This document shows, piece after piece, positions 44,400 through 54,159 of a stretch of DNA of 60,000 bases (within the stretch, counting starts at the first letter, position 1; each line of letters starts with the position of its first letter). Source of the DNA: Takakia lepidozioides. Lineage: Eukaryota; Streptophyta; Takakiopsida; Takakiales; Takakiaceae. A program made the position numbers and the translations under genes. Where the stretch lies: the NCBI GenBank assembly GCA_030704615.1, contig CM060731.1:61734756-61794755 (forward strand). Direction: 5' to 3'. Below the pieces are notes generated by a model. The model saw only the letters and a list, made by a program, of their open reading frames with translations, had not been told where the DNA came from and did no database searches.

Positions 44400-45230
44400 T
44401 CACCAATAATCACCACAAGAACAAATCCCATCTTCAAAGTGGTGAAAGCGGTTAGCGTAGCATACAACAATTGCTCGGCCAACAATCTTTGAGATGAATT
44501 TGGTGGAGGTGTGGCAGTCACCACACACTCAAAGATTCTTGATGAGACGGAGAGGTGTCCTAGGGGTTGTGCTGATCAGCCCAAAACCAATGGCCAGCTT
44601 CTCACTGTGGTGGCAAACACAAAATTCATTTTCCTCCTCCCCCACATCATGCAATACAAAACACGTGTCAGGCACATACCCCGCCTCCTTTCATCTGCCC
44701 AGACAATCTTCTCACTGCTCAGCTCAGCATGGATTTCCTTAATTCTAGGATGCAACTTGTCATCTACAGCGAAGGCGTGCACCCTGTTGCCAACCTCAAT
44801 GCAGCAGCGACTTGGCTCCTTTCTAACCCCTCTGACCTTCAGCATTCTTCTCTCCTTTGCAGTATCATCCCACCTGCCAGCATAGCAACACATAAGTTGC
44901 GGTATCCTGTTCATCCCATTTGATTGGCATCTTATTAATCAGATCCACTGCCTCATCCAGTTGTCCAAGAAGGTCCACCATACAGCCAAAGATCTTTACT
45001 ATTGGAGTGACACCATGATCTTGATTTCCTCATTCAGTAGGCCAGTGTGGCTGCATGCAGAGACAACACATATCAAGGTGAGACTGTCTGGCTTCAAGCC
45101 ATTCTTTTGTATTCCTTCAAATAGTTGCAGGACCTCCCTATGACAACCATGCTGGGCGTATCCTGCGATCATCGCGTTCCACGACACCACATTTCGTTCA
45201 GCCATATTGTCAAATGGCTCCGCAGGTTGC
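44400..45230 (-). pseudogene. C-terminal E/E+/DYW remnant of a PPR gene
   Basis: Minus strand: AERNVVSWNAMIAGYAQHGC, KPDSLTLICVVSACSHTGLL, a broken E region, then LKVRGVRKEPSRCCIEVGNR, VHAFAVDDKLHPRIKEIHAE. The final part is frameshifted but complete: [37 protein letters not shown] and TGA at 44400-44402. CGDCH and CSCGDYW are the second zinc site and signature end of the DYW cytidine-deaminase domain used in organellar C-to-U editing. Multiple frameshifts mean no product. Confidence 0.8.
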
Positions 45231-45322
45231 GGTCAGAGAGCTATGGGGACTTAGTTTTTTTGTCTCCAATTTGAACACGAAATTCCATGAACGTACGGTC
45301 TCAACATGTCAACGCACGTAGT

Positions 45323-46915
45323 TTACGTGTGCGCCCTGATCGATGTTTGGAAAGGGCTCTTCATCCCCACCAGAAAATCAAAGTCCTCCGTGAAGTCAAC
45401 CACTGCCCCTGGATGCGCAGGGTTCCATTCAAATGCGTACAGGAGGTTGGCCAACGTAAGATAATAATTTTCTTTTCCCATGTTTATTCCAGGGCAACTC
45501 CGTCTACCAGCACCAAAGGGCAAGTATTTCGTCTTCAAAGCTGAAACTTCGTCTGAGCTCAACTCCAAAAACCTGTCTGGACGAAACTCCAGCGGATAAA
45601 CCCACAAATTCGGGTCTTTAGCGATGGCTCCAAAATGGAAGATTACGTGCGTGTTTACTGGAATATCATATCCCTGCAGCTTGCAATTTTTGTTTGTCGC
45701 ATGTGGAAGTCCAAGAGCCGCTGTCATATGAAGTCTCAAATTCTCCTTTGTCAGCGCTGTGAAATAAGGCATTTTCTCCAAGTCTTCCTGACGCACAAGT
45801 CTCCCCTCTGAATTTTCTCCCATCACTTTCTGTATTTCTTCAAAAGCTTTGGTCTGCACCTCCGGGGATGCTACCATTTGTGCCAGTGCCCACTCGATCG
45901 TTGTTGACGTCGTATCAACCCCCGCAATCAACATCTCAAGAAGGTTCCACATTATCTCTATATCACTTAGTCTGTCTTCTTCTTGAAGAGCGAGAAGGTT
46001 GTCGATGAAGTAGTTTTCAATGGAAATTTCTCCAGATTCATGCAGTCTCCTGCGGTTTGCGATGGCTGGCAGCAGAAGGGCTTTTGTACGGGCTCTAACA
46101 TCGGCGTAGTGGCGGTTAAGTGCTTTCGCAAAAGGTAAGTGTCGGATGATGGGTATGTAGTCAGTCATTTGGGAGGTAAGTGTCATTTTGAATATTTCCT
46201 CCAAAAGTGCGTCAAGCTTGGTAAATTTGTCATCCTTCTTCCCTGTGAATTCAAATTCTGTGCCGAAACATACGCGCACAAGCATGGCGAGCATGGCGAA
46301 GCGCAAAGAGACATGGGGCTTGATTGCAAGCCCGCCATTTCCCTCCACTCTTAAGTTTTGAAGAAGCCTCTTCATCTCTTTTTCTCTAATTGGCCTATAG
46401 GTTAACAAATTTGCTTTAGTGAGAATGTGGTTGGTCAAGATTTTTCTCAGTTTCAGCCATTGAGCCCCATACTCTAAACCTGCTGATGTCCGATACTCTT
46501 TGAACCATTCCCAAGATGGAGGCTGTGGACGGGAGGCAAAAGTAGACCCGCTTCTCACCAGAGCTTCATGAGTGGCTGCTTCCCCAGTCACAACGACTAT
46601 CGGCACCGGTCCCGTCCATAGTGTATAGACCTGGCCGTACTTCTTCGCTAAGTCCTCTAGAATGATGTGTGTGGGTCCCTTCGTGAACAAATTCATGGTT
46701 CCAAATATCGGCCAGGGGCGCGGGCCTGGAGGAAGCTTCTTCACCTTGTTGGAATATTCAAAAAACCATAAGCACAAGAGGGACGAGAGGATGAAGGTGC
46801 ACAGTGCCAGCACCACCATGTAGTTGCTCACAATCTCTTGCCCAACGCCCTCCGATGCCTTTAAAGAAAATGCTTGTTGAGCTATGCTCTGCTTGCCCAT
46901 CGCTCCACTCTCCAT
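45323..46915 (-). CDS. Cytochrome P450, A-type (CYP71 clan), intronless
   Basis: An uninterrupted 530-residue frame with all P450 landmarks: membrane anchor about residues 31-52, proline hinge PPGP at 62-65, I-helix oxygen-binding AGVDTT at 331-336, ExxR (ENLR, 391-394), FRPDRF at 444-449, and the heme loop PFGAGRRSCPG with Cys474. Length is normal for an ER-bound plant P450. It should oxidise a small lipophilic or phenolic substrate with electrons from cytochrome P450 reductase. The I-helix and PHATNKNCKLQGYDIPVNT region do not match an angiosperm subfamily I can name. Start at Met1 (46915); a second Met lies at residue 6. A TATA box lies 63 bases above the start. It lacks introns, though many A-type P450s have one. 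Its sense-strand coding is intact, unlike everything to its left. Confidence 0.93.
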   Translation of the reverse strand: MESGAMGKQSIAQQAFSLKASEGVGQEIVSNYMVVLALCTFILSSLLCLWFFEYSNKVKKLPPGPRPWPIFGTMNLFTKGPTHIILEDLAKKYGQVYTLWTGPVPIVVVTGEAATHEALVRSGSTFASRPQPPSWEWFKEYRTSAGLEYGAQWLKLRKILTNHILTKANLLTYRPIREKEMKRLLQNLRVEGNGGLAIKPHVSLRFAMLAMLVRVCFGTEFEFTGKKDDKFTKLDALLEEIFKMTLTSQMTDYIPIIRHLPFAKALNRHYADVRARTKALLLPAIANRRRLHESGEISIENYFIDNLLALQEEDRLSDIEIMWNLLEMLIAGVDTTSTTIEWALAQMVASPEVQTKAFEEIQKVMGENSEGRLVRQEDLEKMPYFTALTKENLRLHMTAALGLPHATNKNCKLQGYDIPVNTHVIFHFGAIAKDPNLWVYPLEFRPDRFLELSSDEVSALKTKYLPFGAGRRSCPGINMGKENYYLTLANLLYAFEWNPAHPGAVVDFTEDFDFLVGMKSPFQTSIRAHT

Positions 46916-46977
46916 CTTCCCCGCTACAATCTCACAATGCAGAGATCAGCAGCTGCTGACTGCCTCAGGGCCTTCCC

Positions 46978-46990
46978 CATATATATATGG
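46978..46990 (-). promoter_or_regulatory. TATA box of the P450 gene
   Basis: ccatatatatatgg, a perfect palindrome, 63 bases above the ATG. This leaves room for a leader of about 30-35 bases. Confidence 0.65.
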
Positions 46991-47339
46991 CGCCAGCCGA
47001 AGCTAAATAAGAGCCTCTTCCCCCAACCCTCCCACAAGTAGAACGCACACCAGGGTGCGGGCAAGGCTGACCATGGCCAGTCAGCGGATCCGCCCTGGTG
47101 GATGTCATCGACGGACAATGTTTTTTCTTCACTTTCCCAAAATCGTTGGCGGGGCCACATGTGAATTCTGTCCAGTGCCCATGTGGCGAGAATAATGCGG
47201 TGGCAGGGCTAGAAAAGTGGCTATATTCTAGGTGGCACATTTTAACTGGTCCACGTCTGCAAAATAAGGCTCCTAATTTTCAAGTACACTGCTTTTTGGT
47301 GAAATCATTGGATTTACCACTGTTGGATTGGTATATACT

Positions 47340-49280
47340 ACGGTAGCATGTGTCGTTGGCCCAACTGTCCAGTGGCATCTAAGCCCAAGTTCCTATGTAT
47401 CACAGTGCGTCTCCTATGTCGAGGCCCAAGTGTGACATCTAAGGTGGCACGTGCCGTTGGCCCAAGAGTCCAATGTATTTTTCGTGGATTTCCAGCGACC
47501 AAAAGTACTTGAAATTCCGCATCTCCCACACCGCAGGTCCAAAAATCATGAGACCAAGCCCATGCACCCCTCCTCGTCGAGGGCTTTCCAGCACCCAAAG
47601 TACTTGAAATTTGACCAAAAAAACCAAACAACCTCGCTTCATAGATGGATATTCTACCTTGTTTCATATATTGATGGGTTTCGGTCTTTGCTATTTTTCA
47701 CGAATTTCCAGCAACCAAAAGTACTTGAAATTCCATATCTCCTCAGAGGGTAGCTTCAATTTATTGTTTTCCATGAGTTTATTGAGTAATTTAGTAGTAA
47801 TATATCAAATCATTAATGATGTATCTCCCGTCGAGGCTCCAACCTTTGTCCTAGGAGAGCCCACTTTGCTATTTTCCCCGAATTTCCAGCGACCCAAAGT
47901 ACTTGAAATTCCACATCCCCCCACACCGCATGTCCAAAAATCATGAGACCAAACCCGTGCAACCTCTTCGTCGAGGGCCTTCCAACGGTACCAAGCACCA
48001 AGGTTGGGGCCCCGCGGTTTGGCACATCTCAACGTGACAAGACAAAACAGAACAAAACAAAACGTGACAAAACGTGACAAAACAAAACAAAACAAAACAA
48101 ACGTCTCGCTTCATATATTGAATAGGGTAGCCTGTGCCATTGGCCCAAGTGTCCAGTGTCTAAGTCCCAAGTGCAATCCCCTATGTATTAGAGACCCTCA
48201 TGTTTGATCTAGGCCTAGGGTAGCCTGTGCCGTTGGCCCAAGTATCCAGTGTCATCTAAGCCCATGTGCAATCTCCCATGTATCCAAGTGCGTCTCCTAT
48301 GTCGAGGCCCAAATGCGACTTCTAGGGTAGTTTGTGCCGTTGGCCCATGTGTGAATAGTTGAAATCTAAGACCAAGTGCAATTTCCTATGTCCCTAGTGC
48401 GTCTCCTATGTCCAAGCCCATCTAAACCCAAGTGTAATCTTTTATGTATCCAAGTGCATCTCCCGCGTAGAGGCCCAAGTGTCCACTGTCATTTAAGACC
48501 AAGTGCAATTTCTTATGTATCCCAGTGCGTCTCCTATGTCGAGGCCCAAGTGCGACCTCTAGTGTAGCCTATGCCGTTGGCCCATGTGTGAAAAATTGAA
48601 ATCTAAACCCAAGTGCAATCTTCTATTCATGTATCCAAGTGCATCTCCCATGTAGAGGCCCAAGTGCGACCTCCGGTGTCTAATGTCATCTAAGTCCAAG
48701 TGCAATCCCAAAGCCCACTTTGCTATTTTTGCAATCTCCCTTGTCAAGGCTTCATATATATATATACTTTGCTATTTTTCATGAATTTCCAACGACCACA
48801 AACACTTGAAATTCCAAATCTGCCACATGATGGGCCGATCATAGCTCCAAGAAAGCCCATTTTGCTAGTTTTTTTCGAATTTCTGAATCTCCTATGTCGA
48901 GGCCCAAATGCAACCTCTAGGGTAGCCTTTGCCGGTGGCCCAAGTGTCCAATGTCATCTAAGTAAGTTTTTTTTCCACAGAGCCTATGACCAGACTTGAA
49001 CCGGAGACTTTTCCCTTGATATCTCTCCCGTCGAGGCTCCAACCATTGTCCCGGAATGCCCACTTTGCCATTTTTGCTATTTTTTGTGAATTTCCAGCGC
49101 CCAAAAGCACTTGGAATTCCACATCTCCCTCACCGCTTGTCCAAAAATCATGAGACCAAGCCGGTGCACCCCTCCTGATCGAGGGCTTTCCAACCACACC
49201 AAGCACCAGGGTTGGGGCCCGCGGTTTGGGAGATCTCAACGACGCTACAAAACAAAACAAACAAAACAAGCGGCTCTGCC
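47340..49280 (-). repeat. Dispersed repeat block, inverted relative to the left edge
   Basis: Units of 'cctctagggtagcctgtgcc', 'gttggcccaagtgtcca' and 'caagtgcaatcccctatgta' recur at about 100-base spacing from 48120 to 48720. Between them lie three or four copies of the second motif ('cgaatttccagcgacccaaa', 'gtacttgaaattcc', then 'atcatgagaccaagccggtg') at 47480, 47690, 47880 and 49090. Short 'aaacaaaac' tracts flank them. Reverse complement of the family at 1-1660. Confidence 0.65.
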
Positions 49281-49344
49281 ACAAGAGGCTCTGTCCTTTG
49301 GTGATTTTGTGGTTGTTGTTTTATACTTTTTCTAGGGCTTCATG

Positions 49345-49670
49345 AATCATTCCCATCAACCCTCCATAGACTAGGCTTAATGGATAAGCCTAGTTCTCTC
49401 CCTAAAGATGTATCCACTATGCCTCTATCCCTTGCGGGTCCCATCAACCCTCTAAAGACTATGCTCTCTCTCTCTATGCTTAATGGATAAGCCCGGTTCT
49501 CCATTCTCTGCCTAGGCAAGAAGTCTCCACAATGCCTCTATCCCTTGCGGGTCCCATCAACCCTCTAAAGACTAGGGGCTCTCTCTCTCTAGGCTTAATG
49601 GATAAGCCTAGTTCTCCGTTCTCCGCCTAGGCAAGAAGTCTCTACAATGCCTCTATCCCTTGCGGGACAT
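49345..49670. repeat. ~115-bp tandem repeat, about 2.7 copies
   Basis: The unit contains cctctatcccttgcgggtcc, catcaaccctctaaagacta, an 8-12 base (CT)n, gcttaatggataagcc and gcctaggcaagaagtct. Full units at about 49434-49547 and 49548-49665, partial unit before. Confidence 0.8.
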
Positions 49671-49729
49671 AGCCAACAAAACAAAACAAAGGTCTCGTTT
49701 CATGTATTGATATATATATCAATATGTTT

Positions 49730-50165
49730 GTTTTGTTTGTTTGTTTGTTTGTTTTGTAGATTTGAGATGTCCCAAACTGCGGGCCCACCTAGTGCTTGGT
49801 AAAGTTGGAAAGCCCTCGATGAGGAGGGGTGCACCGACTTGGTCTCATGATATTTCAAGTAATTTTGGTTTTTGGAAATTCACAAAAAATAGCAAAATGG
49901 GCTTTGCTGGGACAATGATTGGAGCCTTGACATGAGAATTATCAAGGAAAAGGTCTCCGGTTCAAATCAGGTCGTAGATTTTGTTAAAAATGATTAGACT
50001 TAGATGACTTAGACGACATTGGACACTTGGGCCAAGGGCACAGGCTACCCTAGAGGTCGCACTTGGGCCTCGACATAGGAGACGCACTTGCATACATAGG
50101 AGATTGCACTTGGGCTTAGATGACACTTGACACTTGGGCCAATGGCATAGGCTACCCTAGTGTAT
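49730..50165 (+). repeat. Dispersed repeat copy, same orientation as the left edge
   Basis: It begins after 'tgtttgtttgtttgttttgt' and repeats the layout of positions 1-420: 'gaggaggggtgcaccgactt', 'ggaaattcacaaaaaatagc', then the 107-base units. A further remnant ('gtgcttggtgccgttggaaa' to 'gaaatttgcgaaaaatagc') is at 50955-51100. Confidence 0.65.
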
Positions 50166-50435
50166 ACTATTGTTTTGAGCCCTCTTCCGGTCCCGGTTAT
50201 AGCCTACTCTTTGGAAAAAATGGATGGCTGGGGCAGCGTATACCAGTAGGTTTAAAAAACATCTTGGTTACATGTTCTCATTGAACACATGAATTTTTTT
50301 TGTGTCCAGTTCTCAATCTACCGGTTATGTCATCTTAAAAAATGCCGGTTCCATGGTACGGGTTATGGGATTCATCCACTAATATTCTTTTACTTTTTCT
50401 AGACTTTTTGTGTATGTGTGTAAAACTACACAAGA

Positions 50436-50545
50436 GGGCTGTGGCCTGGTGGTAAGCCACTTGTGTGTTGGCATGTGGATCTGATTTTCAAATGTTCAAC
50501 TCCTGTCATCTATCTCTTGGGGGCTATGCCCTTGTAATACCCTAA
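50436..50545 (+). repeat. Possible tRNA-derived SINE remnant
   Basis: ggctgtggcctggtggtaag resembles a pol III A box and tgttcaactcc a weak B box. A tail 'gggggctatgcccttgtaa' recalls the tail of the SINE at 10116. Confidence 0.3.
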
Positions 50546-51099
50546 GCTTATAGCTTACAACTATTATTTTAGCCAAATGCCCAACTAAATAATTTCCTAT
50601 CTACTTGGATATTCTCCCTAACCATTGTAAATGAATTGTAACTAATAAGACATAACATTCCCCTCAGGATATGTCCATATGTAATGTTCTTAACTACCAT
50701 CACCAGCCCTACATGACTTGTATTATCTAGAACCGCCTCTACGACATCCACATTTGCTTCGGATCTTGCTCCGGGTATAACATCCTTACAATCACGATGC
50801 CGGTTCTCTAGCCGGTTAGGAAGCTCGATGGCTTTTGTTGGTTCCCTTCCATAGCCGGTTCTTGCTGGGGCTACACTTTCCGGTTGTGCATATGTGCATA
50901 ACCGGCAAATATGCATGTCCAGATGCCATACCCGGCCAACACTGGTGTATACCCAGCCCCGGTGCTTGGTGCCGTTGGAAAGCCCTCCAGTGAGGAGGGT
51001 TGCACCGGCTTGGTCTCATGATTTTTGGACCCGCGGTGTGGGAGATGGAATTTCAAGTACTTTTGGTCGCTGGAAATTTGCGAAAAATAGCATAGTGGG

Positions 51100-52301
51100 C
51101 TTTCAATACAAAGTACGATTTTATAAATCATGGATTTTTTGTAGCTTTTTCGAAAACACAGTGACAGCTGGACGGAAGTGGCTTACGCCGCAACGGAACT
51201 GTGATCACAAACGATCGCTCCAGGGACGGACGAACTCTGGACGGAAACTTGGAACGACGCGGCTCTCCATTGAGGGTTTTAATTCTGCAACAAAAATGTC
51301 GGGTATCTTTTTTTTCTCCGTAGAAAGATGGGATTGAGCATCCCACACAAAATTCGAGCGAAGCTGTAGCGCATCTACCTAATGTAGGAATATGGTCATG
51401 GACTCGGCTTGATCAACTGAGAACATGGAAATCGAGCAGTAGATGGCGATGTAGATTCCTGCATTTCCAAGTTAGGGAGGGTAAAGAATTTGAAGAAGGA
51501 GGGAGGGGCAAGAAGCTGATAGAAATGGGTCGTATAGAAGGATGTCAGAGGACAGGAAGCGAGTGGATGGTAGAAGGAGACAGGCAAATTGATAGGTTAT
51601 AACGATTCTCATCTAGGTTGAAGAAAAGGTCAGCGAGGACGAGGAAGTTACAAGTAGGGGGAAAGAGCATTTAGGCAGTGTCATCTTACAGGCAGAGGGA
51701 AAAGACTGTCAATGAGAAGATTGTGCAGTTGGATTGTGAGAAGTGGGACCGTGTAGTTAAGCGAAAATAGAGTTCATAGTGGAATTAGGCTTAGGGGTGT
51801 TAGTGCAAGCTTTGAGCATCTGCGTCTATACTGCGACCACCCTCAGTGTTCTGAAGCGTGCTGGCTGTATCACGTATGTATCTCTCCCTCACACAAACGC
51901 ACCCACTCATGTAATAAAGAGAGAGGGCCACAGTCCCATTGATGATATAGAAGATGCTGTTTTGTAGGTTTCTGGTATGTTTCAAGCGGTGGCACTTTAC
52001 CCAGCATCGATCAACGGGCACCCCTCTCTCCTGTTATGGGCCCCCGTTTGAATAACAGGGGATAGTTCTACATTCTAATTGTCGTCTCTGGCAGTGCCAG
52101 TCTATGGCAAGTACGACCATCTCTTTCCTTTCGCATGTGCTGAGACGAATTGAGTAATCTTGCAACGCAAGGTGAAATATCTCTGGGCAGAGATAGACTT
52201 TGAGACCTTGTGGTTTTCAAATTCCCCTGCTGAACATCTACAACTGGAAAAACCATCGTGACTAGAAGCAATAGACGACCACTGCTGCGACACTGCTACT
52301 C

Positions 52302-52341
<40 letters not shown>

Positions 52342-52500
52342 GGGTTTCACTATTTGACTTGATTACACTAAGGAATTATGTGACTGTGCAAGTCAAATTT
52401 CAGGCTGACTTGTATCATGGAAACTCTCAATTAGGTTATCTAATTTGCGTCCGCTGAATTGGGGACTGGTTGCCAAGATTAATAGCTTACCAAGCACGCG
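51100..52500. other. Unassigned region with possible spliced exons
   Basis: A plus-strand stretch at 51772-51866 reads VELGLGVLVQALSICVYTAT then TLSVLKRAGCIT and ends at a GT (ac|gtatgt). 51969 onward starts after ttgtag with VSGMFQAVALYPASIN. These could be exons of the same unknown gene as 52511-53155, but splice phases are unproven. A (CT)n(AC)n microsatellite is at 52295-52341. Confidence 0.25.
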
Positions 52501-52510
52501 GTTTTTGCAG

Positions 52511-53155
52511 AGTGAATCCTGAGAATTTAGGGGATGAAAATTTGAGAAAAGTGTTTGAGATGGCTCTGAGGTTGGGTGACAGCATTGTCAACACTGTAAA
52601 TGTTCCTTTTCCCTCCCTCTTATGCCTGCCATATATCTCTATGATCCCTATCAACCAGGAAACAGCACACAGATTTGTACCTCTTTGTTGTGGGATTACA
52701 GCTCATTCATCTTTCACTTGGTGTGGCTCACGTTATTTGGTTTTGTTTTATAAACTGCAAACTCCCACAGCAAAAGTTGCAAGGCCAAACTACATCTCAT
52801 TGCCTCAAACAGATGCTTGCTTAGCAGTACGCCCTTAAGAGTTATAAACCTCTCAAAGTAAACATACATTTAAAGACACGGTCTGTGATCTCATGATGAC
52901 TGGCTGCTGCTCTCTCTTGCTAACTCAGATGCAGTGGAAATATTGTGCACTCACCTGATGGTGTTGTTTGCAGACGATTCACATGTTTGGTTGGGTACAG
53001 GAGCGAAGAGCGCATCACAGGTAGCAACACCTCTGCAAAAGTCAAGCTTTGTGCCATGATTTACAGAATACCTAGACTTAATACATTGCTGACTGCCAAG
53101 GATCTGCATTGTGAACAATGTTTGTGTTGCAGTCTGGTGTCATGGTCTAGTTTGG
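52511..53155 (+). CDS. Candidate exons of an unrecognised spliced gene
   Basis: Three plus-strand pieces fit GT-AG splicing in phase. 52511-52595 (tttgcag / actGTAAAT) encodes VNPENLGDENLRKVFEMALR then LGDSIVNT. 52974-53020 (tttgcag / cagGTAGCA) encodes TIHMFGWVQERRAHH. 53133-53155 (gttgcag / ttggGTGAGT) encodes SLVSWSSLG with codons split across junctions. The first two read like real amphipathic protein sequence. I do not recognise the family; start and end are not found. Confidence 0.3.
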
Positions 53156-53159
53156 GTGA

Positions 53160-54159
53160 GTGAGCCCAGTTTAGTTGATCATACCGTGTGTGACAGAGAG
53201 AGGAGACATACGCTAAGGCATGGGGAGGGGAGAGAGGCAGTAAGGCAGGGGGAGGGAGCAAGTGAGGCCCTGGTGAGAGAGGATGCCTCTCTGTCTGATG
53301 CTACTCCAGAAACAAACCCCACCGCATAGACCGTTTCTGTAAGAGGACCAAGACAATTGAGTATCAACAAAAGTAAAGGTTGTTCTCTTTCTCTCTGTGC
53401 CGTCACTTTAGAGTATGGCTGCAAGAATTCACACAGGTGCCAATTGTATCTGAAAGAACGCATTGAACTGAAAGAATGCATTAAACGGATGCCTAGGCAT
53501 TGAAAAGACTGAGGCAGTCCTTTTGGCCACCTGAAGACAAGGCTCCATTGGTCTGTTTCTGAATACGCGTGTATTCATGGAACATGTGGAGCCCTTGAGC
53601 CATAATGTGTTTGGACCACATTCCTGGCAGGTAAGGGAAGTCAAAGCAGCTGGTCTGTTCAGATGCCATGGAACCTCGTATCCCACCTCTGCCTGCTTTA
53701 ACACCATTCCAGACACATTCCTGCAGAATCTTGTTAATCTGTGCAAGCACAACAATGCAAAGTGCTTAAGCTTGACTTCAACATTCACTCCATTCTTTAT
53801 CCATGGCTGAGCTGGTGAATCCCATTTCAAATAGGTATGTAACCAAGTGCACCTGACTAATAACAAAAATGCTGCATCCAACCACTAGTTGACTGTCAAT
53901 TCACATTCTTGGAATTAAAGTGCTCCTTTAGCTTGCAGATTTATTGAAGATGGAGACAAGATTGAATCAAATAAGAAAGTTACATTCTCCAGTTTCTAAT
54001 GCTTCCTCAACTGCTTTCCCTTTTATCCCTCCGGTTTTCTATTACAGCTCCAGTCCTTGAAGCCTCGGTGGTGTGAACCTCCACATCATAGACCCTCTTT
54101 GGAATATAATGTACATCAATTATGTTGAAAGAGCCTTATAATACAGTGGGTCCCAGCCC
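53160..54159. other. Spacer 3' of the potassium transporter gene
   Basis: The minus-strand 3' UTR of the transporter should lie in the right-hand part. A 150-codon minus frame at 53429-53881 has no recognised domain. Purine-rich 'gggagaggagg'-type DNA at 53220-53260. Confidence 0.3.

Noticed and set aside
49345-49670. CRISPR-like array
   Set aside because: Contiguous ~115-base tandem units without unique spacers.
50569-50916. Protein-coding gene (115-codon minus frame)
   Set aside because: No recognised domain. The composition and setting suggest a fragment of a retroelement leader or LTR, which I cannot confirm.
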